A DNA stretch of 64,000 bases from Odontocerum albicorne (taxonomy: Eukaryota; Arthropoda; Insecta; Trichoptera; Odontoceridae). Positions 31,638 to 42,179 of the stretch are shown piece by piece. The translations under genes were made by a program, and so were the position numbers. Where the stretch lies: the NCBI GenBank assembly GCA_949825065.1, contig OX463865.1, positions 20,817,115 to 20,881,114 on the forward strand, given 5' to 3'. Every line of letters begins with the position of its first letter. The stretch's first letter is position 1. Below the pieces are notes generated by a model. That model saw only the letters and a list, made by a program, of their open reading frames with translations. It was not told the origin of the DNA and did no database searches.

Positions 31638-31975
31638 TTATAAGTGTTATTGTGAGTATTCAAATTTTTGTGGTATTATAAATATTATTTTGAGTCTTCA
31701 AATTATTGTGGAATTATAAGTGTTATTTAGTCTTAAAACTTTTGTAGTATTATAAGTGTTATTTTGAGTCTTAAATTTTTTGTGGTATTATAAGTATTAT
31801 TTTGAGTCTTCAAATTGTTGTGGCATTATAAGTGTTATTTTGAGCCTTCAAATTTTTGTGGCATTATAAGTGTTATTTTGAGTCTTCAATTTTTTGTGGT
31901 ATTATAAGTGTTATTTTGGGTCTTCAAATTTTTGTGGAATTGTAAGTTTTATTTTGAGTCTACAAATTAATGAAC
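31638..31975 (+). repeat. 38-bp tandem array, ~9 copies
   Basis: Unit TTATAAGTGTTATTTTGAGT + CTTCAAATTTTTGTGGTA. It starts exactly at the right TA of the 30348-31635 mariner. The mariner therefore inserted at the array edge, or the array expanded from the insertion boundary. Confidence 0.9.
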
Positions 31976-32216
31976 GAACATTTAAGAGATGGTAAAAGTT
32001 TTTCTGTATAAATTAATTTAAGTACAGTGTATCCTAGATATGTTGTTTGTTGCTAAACACTACTATATAGTATCTGTAAGCTCCCAAATGTACTACGAAA
32101 AACCTTATCAAACTGCTACGGAGAACCGCGAAAGAATCAAAATATAGGTGACTAAGTGTCGTTTTATTTTTTAATTTACGGATACAAAAATATATCGGCT
32201 ATAAGCTTTTCGTTTT

Positions 32217-32495
32217 ATGGAAGTTCCGACGACCAAAAATGTCATCAATCATTACCGGTGGCTTTCATCATGCTTTGATAGAGGTTGGGGTGGACGAGGC
32301 GGGCTGGTGACGATGTATGGGGCAGGGGCAGGGGCAGGCGGGCGTACACTGCCGGAATGTTTCATCATTGTTCTCCCATCCTCGCTACGGCGCCCGCCCG
32401 CGAATGATTTCAATTACTTTTGTAATGGCTTTAAGTGGAAATTGACACAGTCCCTCGCCCCCGTCCCCGCCCTGTCTGCTCGGTCGATTTGATGA
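32217..32495 (+). other. GC-rich island, unassigned
   Basis: GC-rich DNA in strongly AT-rich surroundings, with GGGGCAGGGGCAGGGGCAGG-like text near 32319-32340 and C-rich text near 32455-32470. A 91-codon plus-strand frame has no recognisable domain. It could be a regulatory island or a conserved non-coding element; the sequence alone does not decide. Confidence 0.4.
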
Positions 32496-32529
32496 TATTT
32501 ATCAGAAGTAAATTTTCATTTTGATCTAA

Positions 32530-32890
32530 GTGACGTATTTGTAATGTATGTATTGAAAATTAACGTGTGTCAATAAGGAAATTGGGAAAAAATGCGGATT
32601 GAATGAAGAAGCAGTGCTTAAGATATAGAAAGGAGCATTTAAATGATTCGGCCACGTGGAAAGAATTAATGATTTTCAAAAATTATCTATTAGAATAGTT
32701 TAGAAGGGTATTAGGGAGAGCTAGAAAAACGTCGCACGGTCAAATTAATTAAATTCTGGAAGAGTGAAAAGCTTTTATAATAGAAGAGTATGCATGATGA
32801 GATGTTTGATTGTAGCATTTGATGTTCCAGGATACCTATGTCTACTTTAATAGCAATTAAGTGATGACGATGAAGATTCATAACTGCATC
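32530..32890 (+). mobile_element. LINE-A fragment
   Basis: Degenerate copy with ATTCGGCCACGTGGAAAGAA (xFGHVERx), GAGCTAGAAAAACGTCGCAC and GTATGCATGATGAGATGTTT in family order. Confidence 0.65.
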
Positions 32891-33100
32891 CCAAAGCAAA
32901 AAACTAAATAAGCAAAAAGTAATTTATTGGTTTAATATGAAGTTTAAACAAAAAACGTGGGTAATTTAAAAAGAATTATTTATCTTAATTTAATATAACT
33001 TGAATCTTAGAAAAGACGTTCGTTTCACTTTTTGATTTCCTGTTTATAAATTCTCAATAAATTAAATAAAACGCTTATTTTTTATTCACCACTGCTTTAT

Positions 33101-33160
33101 TTGAGCTCACTACCGGTTTCAAAGACATCCGTTTTCCTCGTCAGGTGAAGATAAACTAAA
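33101..33160 (-). ncRNA. Hammerhead ribozyme motif (PLE-2), minus copy
   Basis: Minus strand: TTCAC, CTGACGA, G, GAAAAC-GGAT-GTCTTT, GAAAC, CGGTA, GTGAG. Stem I (TTCAC with GTGAG) pairs fully with one G-U. Stem II has one mismatch. The conserved CTGANGA and GAAA boxes are intact. Confidence 0.65.
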
Positions 33161-33323
33161 TTATGTAAAATATATTTTTTCAAATTGTAATAGGTACAAG
33201 AGAGGGGGAGTAGTGGCTAGTAAGCCATCCGGTTGAAGCCTTTATACTCTTCTCCCCTTATTAGCCACTACTCCCCACGCCTTTCCCTGTACCTACTACA
33301 GGGAGAATTTTTTTTTGGTATAA

Positions 33324-33383
33324 TTTAGTTCATATTCATCTGACGAGAAAGACGGAGGTCTTTGAAACCGGTAGTGAACTAAA
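33324..33383 (+). ncRNA. Hammerhead ribozyme motif (PLE-2), plus copy
   Basis: All core parts are present in order. Stem I strand TTCAT (33335-33339), CTGACGA (33340-33346), an extra G, stem II AAAGAC/GTCTTT with loop GGAG, GAAA (33364-33367), a two-pair stem III A-C/G-T, the cleavage base A at 33373, then GTGAA closing stem I. TTTAGTTC (33324) pairs with GAACTAAA (33376), extending stem I with an internal loop as in natural hammerheads. Hammerheads in Penelope-like elements are established knowledge. The very short stem III suggests cleavage as a dimer. The base inserted between the core and stem II recurs in other copies here. Confidence 0.7.
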
Positions 33384-33474
33384 AAAACTGGTGAATAAAA
33401 AAATATAAAAAAATGTTTATTTATTTTATTAAAATGTATTTTTTTTTCATTTACTAAGTTAAAAAGACACAGGC

Positions 33475-33734
<260 letters not shown>

Positions 33735-34261
33735 AATAATTATGACACAAAAAAGGTTGGTTGTAAGAAATTGCTTCAAAGAATTGAATTTGTTAGATCT
33801 AAAAGGTTGTCCGGAACGTCTTTTTAGGTCCAATTCAAGCGCAAAATTAGACCAAATGCTGATTATGCTCTATCAAATCCTTGATTTAGTCGTTAAGTAA
33901 TCGGTCTTCTAGTGCAGATATAAACTTGGTCGTATTAAATTTCGGATGTTTTAAACCACATCTCACACACCATCATTGACTGCATCGTCGCCATACATAT
34001 CTTTCCTATTGGTTCGTCTTGCATTTTATCCTTCTGGTAGTAAAACGATCAAACAAGAAAAAACGACTTATTTTCTTCTACCTTCAAAATGACGCCAAAA
34101 AAACACTCATTTGGGTCAACAATGACCTAAAGTATACGATCAACTATTTATTACATTTCCTAATAATATACATTTCGCGTGTTCCGAATGAAGTTAGCAA
34201 CAAAAAATGTATCCTTACGACATCTATTGAGAAATACGAAAACACTTTCTAGACAACCCAA
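33735..34261. other. No recognised gene
   Basis: AT-rich sequence that ends in a GTGTTAAATAAATAAATAAA tail (34276-34299). The same tail closes the LINE-D 3' end at 60945, so part of this may be a decayed LINE 3' UTR. Confidence 0.4.
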
Positions 34262-34727
34262 AATTTAGATGAAAGTGTTAAATAAATAAATAAATAAATC
34301 CCTCAGAGAAGTGTAAACCTAAATGTGAACGGTAAAACTACGTTTAAATATCTTTTTATTTCCAATAAAATAAAAGTGTTTCTCGTCAGTAGAACGGATT
34401 GTCCGCGTGCAAAGAAAACTGCGCAAAAAACAAGATGGACCTGTGTCCCTCCGGGAGCTGAGTGGACTGGACCGTCTCTCCCGCAATCTGTCATACTCAC
34501 GTTCTGTGACGGAGCCAATCGGCAGGGACATCAACTTAAATAAGATCTGATGAGAGGAAGTATAGGATGGAAAAATAATCTGGAATGTATTGATTGAGGT
34601 GTTCCCTCACGCTATCTTCGACTACCTGCTTTATTCAGTGTAGCTACCATACGTTTAAAAGTAACACTGGCTTCTATGACCCAGTATTAAGAATGTGCCG
34701 AGAGTACAATGCGGTAGCTGACTCTGA

Positions 34728-35110
34728 TCATTGCTAGAGTAAGTGTTTGAATTAAGAAGAGAAAATGCATTGCTACTCGTAGAGTAAGTGTTTTAATTCA
34801 GAAGTGAAAAGCTATATAATATGGTTTGGACATGTAAAGTTAATGAATAACGAAATAATGAATTAGTGGGTATACAAATTAGAAATGCAAGATGTGTGTT
34901 GAAAAGGTAGACTGAGGAAGACGTGGTTGAATCTAATGGGCCAGATTTTGTAAGAATGTAAAGTGTGAAGTATGAATAATATGTTATAAGATATCATGAT
35001 GAAATGTATGTATATGGGGAAGTTGATAGTTGTGTACTTGGATAAAAAGTTTGGGGATTGGTTATCTTTGGCTGATCCTCAAGAGACACGGCTTGGTGAT
35101 GTGTGTGTAT
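34728..35110 (+). mobile_element. LINE-A fragment with internal duplication
   Basis: TATGGTTTGGACATGTAAAG, GTAGACTGAGGAAGACGTGG, ATGATGAAATGTATGTATAT and CTCAAGAGACACGGCTTGGT follow family order. The first ~80 bp is a tandem duplication whose second unit carries six extra bases (TACTCGTA at 34774). Confidence 0.7.
34774..34781. other. Candidate mariner excision scar
   Basis: Adjacent duplicate units read CATTGCTAGAGTAAGTGTTT and CATTGCTACTCGTAGAGTAA. They differ by exactly six bases, converting TA to TACTCGTA. The comparison is internal to the window and needs no outside data. Confidence 0.7.
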
Positions 35111-35114
35111 ATTA

Positions 35115-35735
35115 GTTATTGTTTACTCAGATAAAGAAATGTCTCCTTTAAAAAGTCGAGCATCCAATGTCATGGAAAAACCATAAACCGGTCCTGGATT
35201 TTGATTTGTATTCGCTATTGAAAGATTGATTGACACCAGCCGCAAGCAAGGCCTAACAAGTAATGTTTTGTTTCGAGGATTACACGGCCTGAGCCCACTA
35301 ATAGACAGACAATAGCTCAATAGCTCCCCTCTCCTGGCGCCCCAGCTTCTGTCTCCGCCGTGTCTTGTGCCGCGTCTTCCACGTCCTGACAGCTGTGAAC
35401 GGCATTCAGACTTTTTGGGACCCTTTCTCTTAATTGAACAATTTACTTAATACAATATATAAAAAAAATATAAGCAGTGAGTGCTTCGTTGGTCATAAAA
35501 AATAAATATTGAATTATGAAGAAAAAAAAAAACAATATAACGGTTATACACCTTCTCGACAAGTTTTTCTTTTAGAAATTGCCTCCTGTGGCAACGATAA
35601 AGGGGTGAAAACAATAATCTTATTTATGAAATATCGATTTCGTACATGCTTTTACATGCTAATCGAATTTACCATGAAAGGCTGACTAAGAAATATGCAA
35701 TGCGATCATGAGGGTTAGTCGTGGTAAAGAAAGGG
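35115..35735. other. No recognised feature
   Basis: 35310-35430 is less AT-rich (GCTTCTGTCTCCGCCGTGTC). No gene or repeat family recognised. Confidence 0.4.
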
Positions 35736-35842
35736 CTGAAAGTACGAGTATTATGGTTGGAACAATTCAATAAAATGTTGAAAGAAGAAAAAGTAAGGAG
35801 AAACTGAGAGGATAGAATGAGAATATTGTGTATACGAGTATA

Positions 35843-35912
35843 CTCCTTGAAACCGGTAGGGTTTATACCGTTACAAAATGTGGAATAAAGTGTTTGATAA
35901 AACAAATTACAA
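35843..35912 (+). mobile_element. PLE-1 tail fragment
   Basis: CCTTGAAACCGGTAGGGTTT, ATACCGTTACAAAATGTGG and GTTTGATAAAACAAATTACA, truncated on both sides, between octamer scars. Confidence 0.75.
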
Positions 35913-35959
35913 CGAGTATACTCGTGTGTGGAGGCAAAATAAATATTTTTTGTTGGCAA

Positions 35960-36740
35960 AATTTGGCGCTCTGTCTTCATTCATATCAAGGAAGTGGTGT
36001 GTTTGTATGTACGAGGTTTGGCACTCTCTCTTTATTCATATCAAGGAAATGGTGTGTATGTATGTACGAGGTTTGGCGCTCTGTCTTTATTCATATCAAG
36101 GAAGTGGTGTTTTTGTATGTACGAGGTTTGGCGCTCTGTCTTTATTCATATCAAGGAAGTGGTGTGTTTGTATGTACGAGGTTTGGCGCTCTGTCTTTAT
36201 TCATATCAAGGAAGTGGTGTGTTTGTATGTACGAGGTTTGGCGCTCTGTCTTTATTCATATCAAGGAAGTGGTGTGTTTGCATGTACGAGGTTTGGCGCT
36301 CTGTCTTTATTCATATCAAGGAAGTGGTGTGTTTGTATGTACGAGGTTTGGCGCTGTGTCTTTATTCATATCAAGGAAGTGGTGTGTTTGTATGTACGAG
36401 GTTTGGCGCTCTGTCTTTATTCATATCAAGGAAGTGGTGTGTTTGCATGTACGAGGTTTGGCGCTCTGTCTTTATTCATATCAAGGAAGTGGTGTGTTTG
36501 TATGTACGAGGTTTGGCGCTGTGTCTTTATTCATATCAAGGAAGTGGTGTGTTTGTATGTACGAGGTTTGGCGCTCTGTCTTTATTCATATCAAGGAAGT
36601 GGTGTGTTTGTATGTACGAGGTTTGGCGCTCTGTCTTTATTCATATCAAGGAAGTGGTGTGTTTGCATGTACGAGGTTTGGCGCTCTGTCTTTACTCATA
36701 TCAAGGAAGTGGTGTGTTTGTGTATACTCGTACGAGGTTT
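35960..36740 (+). repeat. 55-bp tandem array with 3-unit higher order
   Basis: Unit GTTTGGCGCTCTGTCTTTAT + TCATATCAAGGAAGTGGTGT + GTTTGTATGTACGAG, ~14 copies. Because 55 is not divisible by three, successive units shift frame, and all three plus-strand frames stay open (250-304 codons). They are artefacts. Variants GTTTGCATGT (36276, 36441) and GCGCTGTGTC (36350, 36515) recur 165 bp apart, revealing a three-unit higher-order repeat. Confidence 0.93.
36725..36732. other. Candidate mariner excision scar in the last array unit
   Basis: Regular units read TTTGTATGTACGAGG. The last unit reads TTTGTGTATACTCGTACGAGG, six bases longer and containing TACTCGTA. Confidence 0.55.
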
Positions 36741-36879
36741 GATTAAAAAATTCAAGAATTTTTATTATTAAAAAGTATAGGCGAACGTATGAATCGTACC
36801 AAAGGGATGAATCGACTTGTCAGCGGCCCTGGTGACATCGCCAGGTTTCAGCGCCCTCCCGATCTTCCCGTCCCGCACC

Positions 36880-37110
36880 GAGTATTATACATTAAAATGA
36901 ATATTGACCCCTTCAAAGTAGTCCTCATAGGATTGAATACACGTTTGCCAACGTTTTTTTTTTCAATCCGCAAAACATTTGTGGAACGCAGTTTTTGGGA
37001 TAGCCTTTAGTTCATCCGAGGGTTTTGCCTTTATCTCCTCTATAGTCCCGAAACGTTCTTTCAATGACATCTTAACCTTCGGGAACAGGGACAGGGCGGC
37101 ATATCTGCGA
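36880..37110 (-). pseudogene. Mariner-superfamily transposase, C-terminal scrap
   Basis: Minus-strand codons read LFPKVKMSLKERFGTIEEIK, AKPSDELKAIPKTAFHKCFA, then after a stop and frame change KRWQTCIQSYEDYFEGVNIH. This is the post-catalytic end (…LFPKxK..LKG.RF.TIE.I...S...LKAIP...F..CF..WKKRW..CI...G.YFEG) of insect mariner-type transposases. The catalytic residues are absent. It is unlike the three other mariners here. Confidence 0.8.
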
Positions 37111-37635
37111 CATAACGATAATGTTGGTTTTGGACAAAAGTGTGAGCCAACACCAACATCCTCACTTGGACCGTGAAGTTCTATAAAGCCAACATAACCA
37201 CAGCAATCCTCTGATCGCTGCCCTTGGGAGCTTACAAGAGTAAGTCCGATCTGCATTTCGGTTATAAGCACAGGCTCTCGAAACATCATCTGTTGCCTGA
37301 CTAGTGCACCTACAATATTAGCTGGGAGGACCAAGATCTGAGAGAATGTGATGTAATGCAAGTATCCTGAACGAGTGGGCATGTACTTGCTAAATAATAA
37401 GAATTGTTATCTAGTTATAAACAGTATGTATGTGTTAACTATTTTTAAGAAATTATGTATTAAGATTATTGAAAATAAAATGACACGTAGGAAATTAAAA
37501 TTCAGTTAGTTCATAGTTATAATATATAAATGATATCAGTTCTTAAGATATAAAGTTGTATATAGGTATAGCCTTTGGCAAATGTTGATTACTACATCTA
37601 TTTTGTCAGTACATAAAACTATAACTCGAAACATA

Positions 37636-38150
37636 TACGAGTATTCTCTAACCGGGCAGTATCAAAATCTGCTTAGATGATAGTCCACTATAGTAGTTCA
37701 GTTCAAGCGTTGATGTAAGGGGAGTGAAACGTGGCCGTGGAATTATACTGAAAGACACCAAATAAATGCTGTGGAAATGCGTGCACTGGGAAGAATACAT
37801 GGAGTGATAATGTATGACAGAAAACGGAAGTAAGTGATTAGGAGTGAATGTGATCTTAAGGCTGTGTTGAATAAGATGAAAAGCACTCTGAAATGGTTTG
37901 GCATGTAGAATGAATGAAGAAAGACTAAGGGAACAAAAATATAGTGCAAAGTAATGTGTGGCAGAGGGAAATTTAGGAATTTATGGTTGTATCAAGCGAA
38001 TGATATTTTGAATGAAACAAATGTAAAAATAGAAAAATTGTGTGAGAAGATGTATGGATGTGAAAGAGGGAAATTATGTATTTTAAGATAGGAAAGTCAG
38101 GCGCTCTGCTTTCCCCGACAGAGATGGCGCGATGGTATGTATGTATGAAT
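37636..38150 (+). mobile_element. LINE-A, near-complete 3' region
   Basis: Follows the family from CCGGGCAGTATCAAAATCTG through GGAGTGAAACGTGGCCGTGG, GAATACATGGAGTGATAATG, TGAAATGGTTTGGCATGTAG and CTGCTTTCCCCGACAGAGAT. An octamer TACGAGTA at 37636-37643 lies at the start, where copies at 48797 and 53527 lack it. Confidence 0.78.
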
Positions 38151-38159
38151 AAATTAATT

Positions 38160-39420
38160 AATACGTGTTTTTTCATTATACTCGCAAACCTAAACCACGA
38201 GTCATCGTAAAAAAACCGGAAGAGCAATGGAAAATTCCGGAAGAGCAATGGAAAATCCGGAATTGCAATGGAAAAACTTAGATATGAAATCCTTAATCCT
38301 TCGTCACCCATTCCCAAAGGGTTTAGTGTTTTCAAATAAAGTATAAAAAAACCTTACATAATTCGACTGTTTCCAACACGTCCTAGATGCCATCCAAGAA
38401 ATGAGACTGTTCCCGCTTTTGTCTAGAGTGCTGCCGGTGGTTTCCCTGAATAGTCCCCTAGGGCTCGGTGTCACCAGAAAATCTGCCGAATCGCTGCAAG
38501 GTGCTGCTGTGGCACTTTTCCTTCGGAAATAATTGCTTTCTTGTTTTTTGTCGACTTATTCAAGCTGTGTTGTTTTCGTTTGAATTCGACTTCAAGACCG
38601 CGGTTTTAATGTTCGCGTGATTTCATATTCTTGGTTCTTATCGTAAATTCTTCTACCTCTACAAAATACCATAGATACATACCATCACACTATGTCCTTT
38701 AGGGTTAGCAGAAAAGACAGGGAACCAAACATTCCTATAACGACAATATTAATCATCATCCATGAATGCCATGCAGATCTTTCTGTTTATTTCATATAAA
38801 AATTCATTATCTTGGTGTTACCATACTTCTTCGTAGTTTTCATTTTAAATTTGTTGAGTCAGGTTTTCGTCATTCATCTGTTCAACATGTCCAAACTATT
38901 TCAACATGACGTATTATCCCTCTCAACAAAAAAAAGCACTTTTTATCATAAACTTTGCTTACGAAAATTAATCTGCAACAGATGGAACATGTCGATGGTT
39001 TTAAAAGTTTGATATATATTTTTTGGGTTTGATCTGTCAAGACTGTGCGTACTGAAATGCAACAGCTTGCTCATTCTCAATTCATACGCCCATAAGCGTC
39101 ACCTTATTACAGAAAAGCTGATAAGCATTCTCGATTACGAAGACAAGTTTCATTGAGTTGTCAAATGTTTTTTTCTTCATCTTTTTATGTTCAAGTTGAA
39201 CTATTTGCATTTTAGTTTTACAATAAATCTATCGCATAATTCAGGGGGAGGCGAATAGTCGAAGAGGTGTCGGAAGAAGACGTATGTCTTGGCGTCACAA
39301 TATCAGGAATTATGCTGATTCATCTGATTTAAGACGGAGAGAATGTATTTGTGGTGATCGCAAACGTCGGAGAAATCTCTCGCCAAAAGCAGATGACTAT
39401 TGTCATCAAATTTAAAAAAT
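38160..39420. other. Gene-free, partly unique DNA
   Basis: 38215-38275 has three imperfect copies of GGAAGAGCAATGGAAAAT. 38360-38620 is balanced in composition and matches no repeat seen here (CTAGAGTGCTGCCGGTGGTT). No coding or splicing signal identified. Confidence 0.4.
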
Positions 39421-39424
39421 ATAT

Positions 39425-39540
39425 ATCTGGTTTCTCATTCACGTCTTACAAAAAATCGTTCTGTATGGTTGGAAGCGATTGTCACATGGCAATAAACACT
39501 CCAATGTGTACTACGAAAGTGTAATGTAATACAAGGTTTT
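39425..39540 (+). repeat. SINE-1 3' fragment
   Basis: TGGTTGGAAGCGATTGTCAC, ATGGCAATAAACACTCCAAT and GTACTACGAAAGTGTAATG match the SINE-1 tail. Confidence 0.7.
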
Positions 39541-39617
39541 CTAACTTTCACAGTATTTTTTCTCACATTTGTACACGTCTAGCTCACGAGTCGTGTTACT
39601 GGGTGAACTCTTTTACA

Positions 39618-39715
39618 CGATAGGGACCCTTTTTTTAGACCACCATCTGGTACTGAACCCGAAAGCCTAAGGAGAAAGTCAAGCGTCTTACCATTTAAGC
39701 CACAGAACTTGCATT
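39618..39715 (-). repeat. SINE-1 head fragment
   Basis: The minus strand reads GTGGCTTAAATGGTAAGACG, CTTGACTTTCTCC and GGGTTCAGTACCAG: A- and B-box-like parts of the tRNA-derived head. Confidence 0.6.
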
Positions 39716-39719
39716 TAAT

Positions 39720-40200
39720 TCTGAAATAATTTAACAGTTTTCACTGTTTGTTTCACAGCAAACGAAACCGTGACCGAAGAGGCCATCCGGTAATATTTTA
39801 CGACGCCCCGATGCCAAATGGAAAATCGCGGAGTGTGTCATTTTTGACATCTTCGACAGCCGCACAATTGCGCACAACTTTGCCGAAGAAAGCTTTTAGC
39901 TGCTGAAAAAGTTGTACCGAATTTCAGCTTTCAGGCATTCAATCAAGGGATCTTTTTACCTCGCTCTTTGGGTTTTTTTCTGGTTTGTGTTTTGTAAAGA
40001 TTTTCCGATTTAGTTGGGGCGCAACGCGGTCCGTGGAACTAAGGGATGATTGACAAAGTTTTGTTCTCACACCTCTCCCCCTTGTGTGTCAGGGGTGGGG
40101 TAGATTTTTGATATGTTTGTTCTGTCGCATCGTCATTGTCACAAAGGAGTGAGTCGGTCTCATGTTTCAAGTGCTGAATTTGTTACGCTTGCGTTGTGTA
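39720..40200. other. Unassigned, balanced composition
   Basis: 39760-40100 is less AT-rich (CCGATGCCAAATGGAAAATC; CTCTCCCCCTTGTGTGTCAG). No family or gene recognised; a candidate for conserved non-coding sequence. Confidence 0.35.
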
Positions 40201-40202
40201 AA

Positions 40203-40390
40203 TTCACCTGGCAAATTATTTGCTATGTGACAATCTCTCATAACCAACTAGAAATATGTTGAAATAAGAAGGTTGAATTGAAATCCAGACTGATAACCCT
40301 TTTTGAAACAATTGGGTATCGACGGGAATAGAACCATCAAAATCCGAGTCGTAGAGTAAGTATTTTACCAACTAGGACACGGCGGATGTT
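40203..40390 (-). repeat. SINE-1, near full length
   Basis: The minus strand starts CCGTGTCCTAGTTGGTAAAA, has a degraded B box (GGTTCTATTCCCG) and ends in the common tail TTGGTTATGAGAGATTGTC...TTTGCCAGG. Confidence 0.75.
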
Positions 40391-40399
40391 GTTATACTT

Positions 40400-41345
40400 T
40401 AGGACTGGCCAGCAGGTCGATCGCGGCCGTCTTCGTAACTTACAATATGGCGTGCGATGTTTCCAAATTTCATTACGCGCATGCACTTGTCAACACAGTC
40501 AATTAGTTATCTTTTTTTAAATATGTCTAGCTACAAATAAATGTGTGTACATATGTTATATAACACGGATGTATAAGTTTTCTTTTCCTTAATATGTTTT
40601 TAGCGAAGTTCTTTCCGCTAATACTTCTTAATAAACTTTTAGTTTTATTATTCATCCTTTTTTTTAATCTATGTTATGTGTTGATGCGTTAAATCTCGCG
40701 AATTTGATGGGTAGATCGCAACAATTTTCAATTATTTTACGTAAAAAGTCGATCGCGACAGCAAACGAGTTGGCCACCCCTGGTATACAGGATAGCCTGG
40801 CCGATTTCTTGATATGCTGCTACCTGTCCCAACCAACCGTGAACATGTTACAGATGCCGTAAATACTCGTAAAACCTAACTGGACCCTTTAAAAATATCA
40901 GATACAAACGGGAATCTAATTCGCGACCCCCGCCGTTTTGTTCTTAAAAACTTGGTGACTGGTGTGTCAATTTCCGTACTAATAAAATTTAATCGTTGAT
41001 TTTTTTTTTAAATTATATAATACGCCCTTGAGGACAGTTTTCTGTCGAAACGACGCTTTATAGACTGTCCTTTATTATTTTTGCCATTTTTTTTTTGTTG
41101 ACTTTTTATTTTATTTTTTTATGTTAACTTCTACTCGACAATACCTCGACCGGTAAAATGAACCCTTTGGATCAATAAATGTTTTCAGGCGAATTTCAAG
41201 GTATCTTTAAGTCCAAGGTATCTACTCGTATTTCTTGTTTTTTACTAGTAAAGTTCCAAGAACAAGATGAATGAATCGCTACATACAATTGTTTCCCTTA
41301 GAGGTTGTTTCCGAATCTATCTTATTTTTTTTTTAATAAATAATT
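40400..41345. other. Gene-free stretch with a possible PLE relic
   Basis: At 41030-41060 TTGAGGACAGTTTTCTGTCG then AAACGAC shows a perfect stem (GACAG/CTGTC) followed by GAAAC, reminiscent of a hammerhead stem II plus GAAA, but the CTGANGA box is not intact. Octamer scars are at 40864 and 41223. Confidence 0.35.
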
Positions 41346-41351
41346 TTTAAA

Positions 41352-41478
41352 TAACATTCGTGGCCTAGTTGGTAACACGCATGTTTTTATAAAAAAAAAG
41401 GGATCCAGTGTGGTTTTTTTTTCACGTAAGGCCTCTTTAACATGTTCTAGTCGGTCGAAAGGGATACATACATAATAT
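41352..41478 (+). repeat. SINE-1, degraded
   Basis: GTGGCCTAGTTGGTAACACG, GGATCCAGTG and CCTCTTTAACATGTTCTAGT follow SINE-1 order with the B box mostly lost. Confidence 0.65.
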
Positions 41479-41479
41479 C

Positions 41480-41590
41480 ACATTCCGTAGGTAGAAAGGA
41501 GAGAACGCCAGGCATTCCTTTCGCGACTTACAATTTTCGCCTCTTGTACATCCATACACTTTCTCATACAACTCCTATTTTTTTATTTTC
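41480..41590 (-). mobile_element. LINE-A 3' end fragment
   Basis: GTAGGTAGAAAGGAGAGAAC, CATCCATACACTTTCTCATA and CAACTCCTATT match the reverse of the LINE-A terminus. Confidence 0.7.
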
Positions 41591-41606
41591 TGCATTTTTT
41601 TCTTTC

Positions 41607-41764
41607 AAAATGCTGGCGGGCTTATCGCCATGCGAAAATCTTTTCCACCCAACCAGAAAGATGTTAATGAGGCCTCGAGTGAAAACCAGACTGCAATCCT
41701 CTTTAAAAAAAATGCAACCTTCAGGTTGGGAGACGAGCGTCTTACGAACTAAGCCACGGAGATA
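41607..41764 (-). repeat. SINE-1
   Basis: The minus strand runs TCCGTGGCTTAGTTCGTAAG, ACGCTCGTCTCCCAACC, then GAGTGCAGTCTGGTTTTCAC-like body sequence and the tail GGTTGGGTGGAAAAGATTTT ... CCCGCCAGC. Confidence 0.75.
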
Positions 41765-41769
41765 GACAT

Positions 41770-42175
41770 ATAAAATACATTTTAAATATCAAAACACATA
41801 CGAATAAGGTCGCCATGTTATACATAGTACGGCAAAAGTTTAATACAATTTTTAAAATCGGTGGGATTATTCATAAACCATAAAAATACAAATTTAAATC
41901 AAATTTCTGTAACGTATTTAGCTAAATATTGACATACAAGAGTTAAACCAGTCCCCCGCTAATGGAATATGCAGATCAGGGAGGGTGGCTGAAGGCTAAT
42001 AAAGCGAGGGATGCTAAGTTACCGAATCCCTCGTGACACCTGGTGGCTTCACCTGTCAGGGCTGTATCCGCGGGCTCTATACACCGAAACAAAGCAGGGT
42101 CCGTTCCATAACGGCTATAATACTATCACTAACCTTTAGGTTAGAAAGATAGAAAAAACGAAACATGACCTATAT
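41770..42175. other. No recognised feature
   Basis: 41950-42120 is more GC-rich (CTGTATCCGCGGGCTCTATA) but unassigned. AAGCGAGGGATGC and GAATCCCTCGTGA form a weak inverted repeat. Confidence 0.35.
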
Positions 42176-42179
42176 AATA

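Larger units (their letters stand above)
33065..33420. mobile_element. Inverted pair of PLE-2 ends
   Basis: A minus-strand PLE-2 terminus (33065-33180) faces a plus-strand terminus (33310-33420). Both carry TTTGAAACCGGTAGTGA and the CTGACGA box, and end in a GGTGAATAAAAAA tail. The interior also has an imperfect palindrome (GGGGAGTAGTGGCTAGTAAG against TTAGCCACTACTCCCC). Opposed termini are typical of Penelope-like insertions. Confidence 0.8.

Noticed and set aside
35828..36771. Three overlapping frames of 250-304 codons
   Set aside because: The stop-free 55-bp unit opens all three frames; no unique protein sequence.
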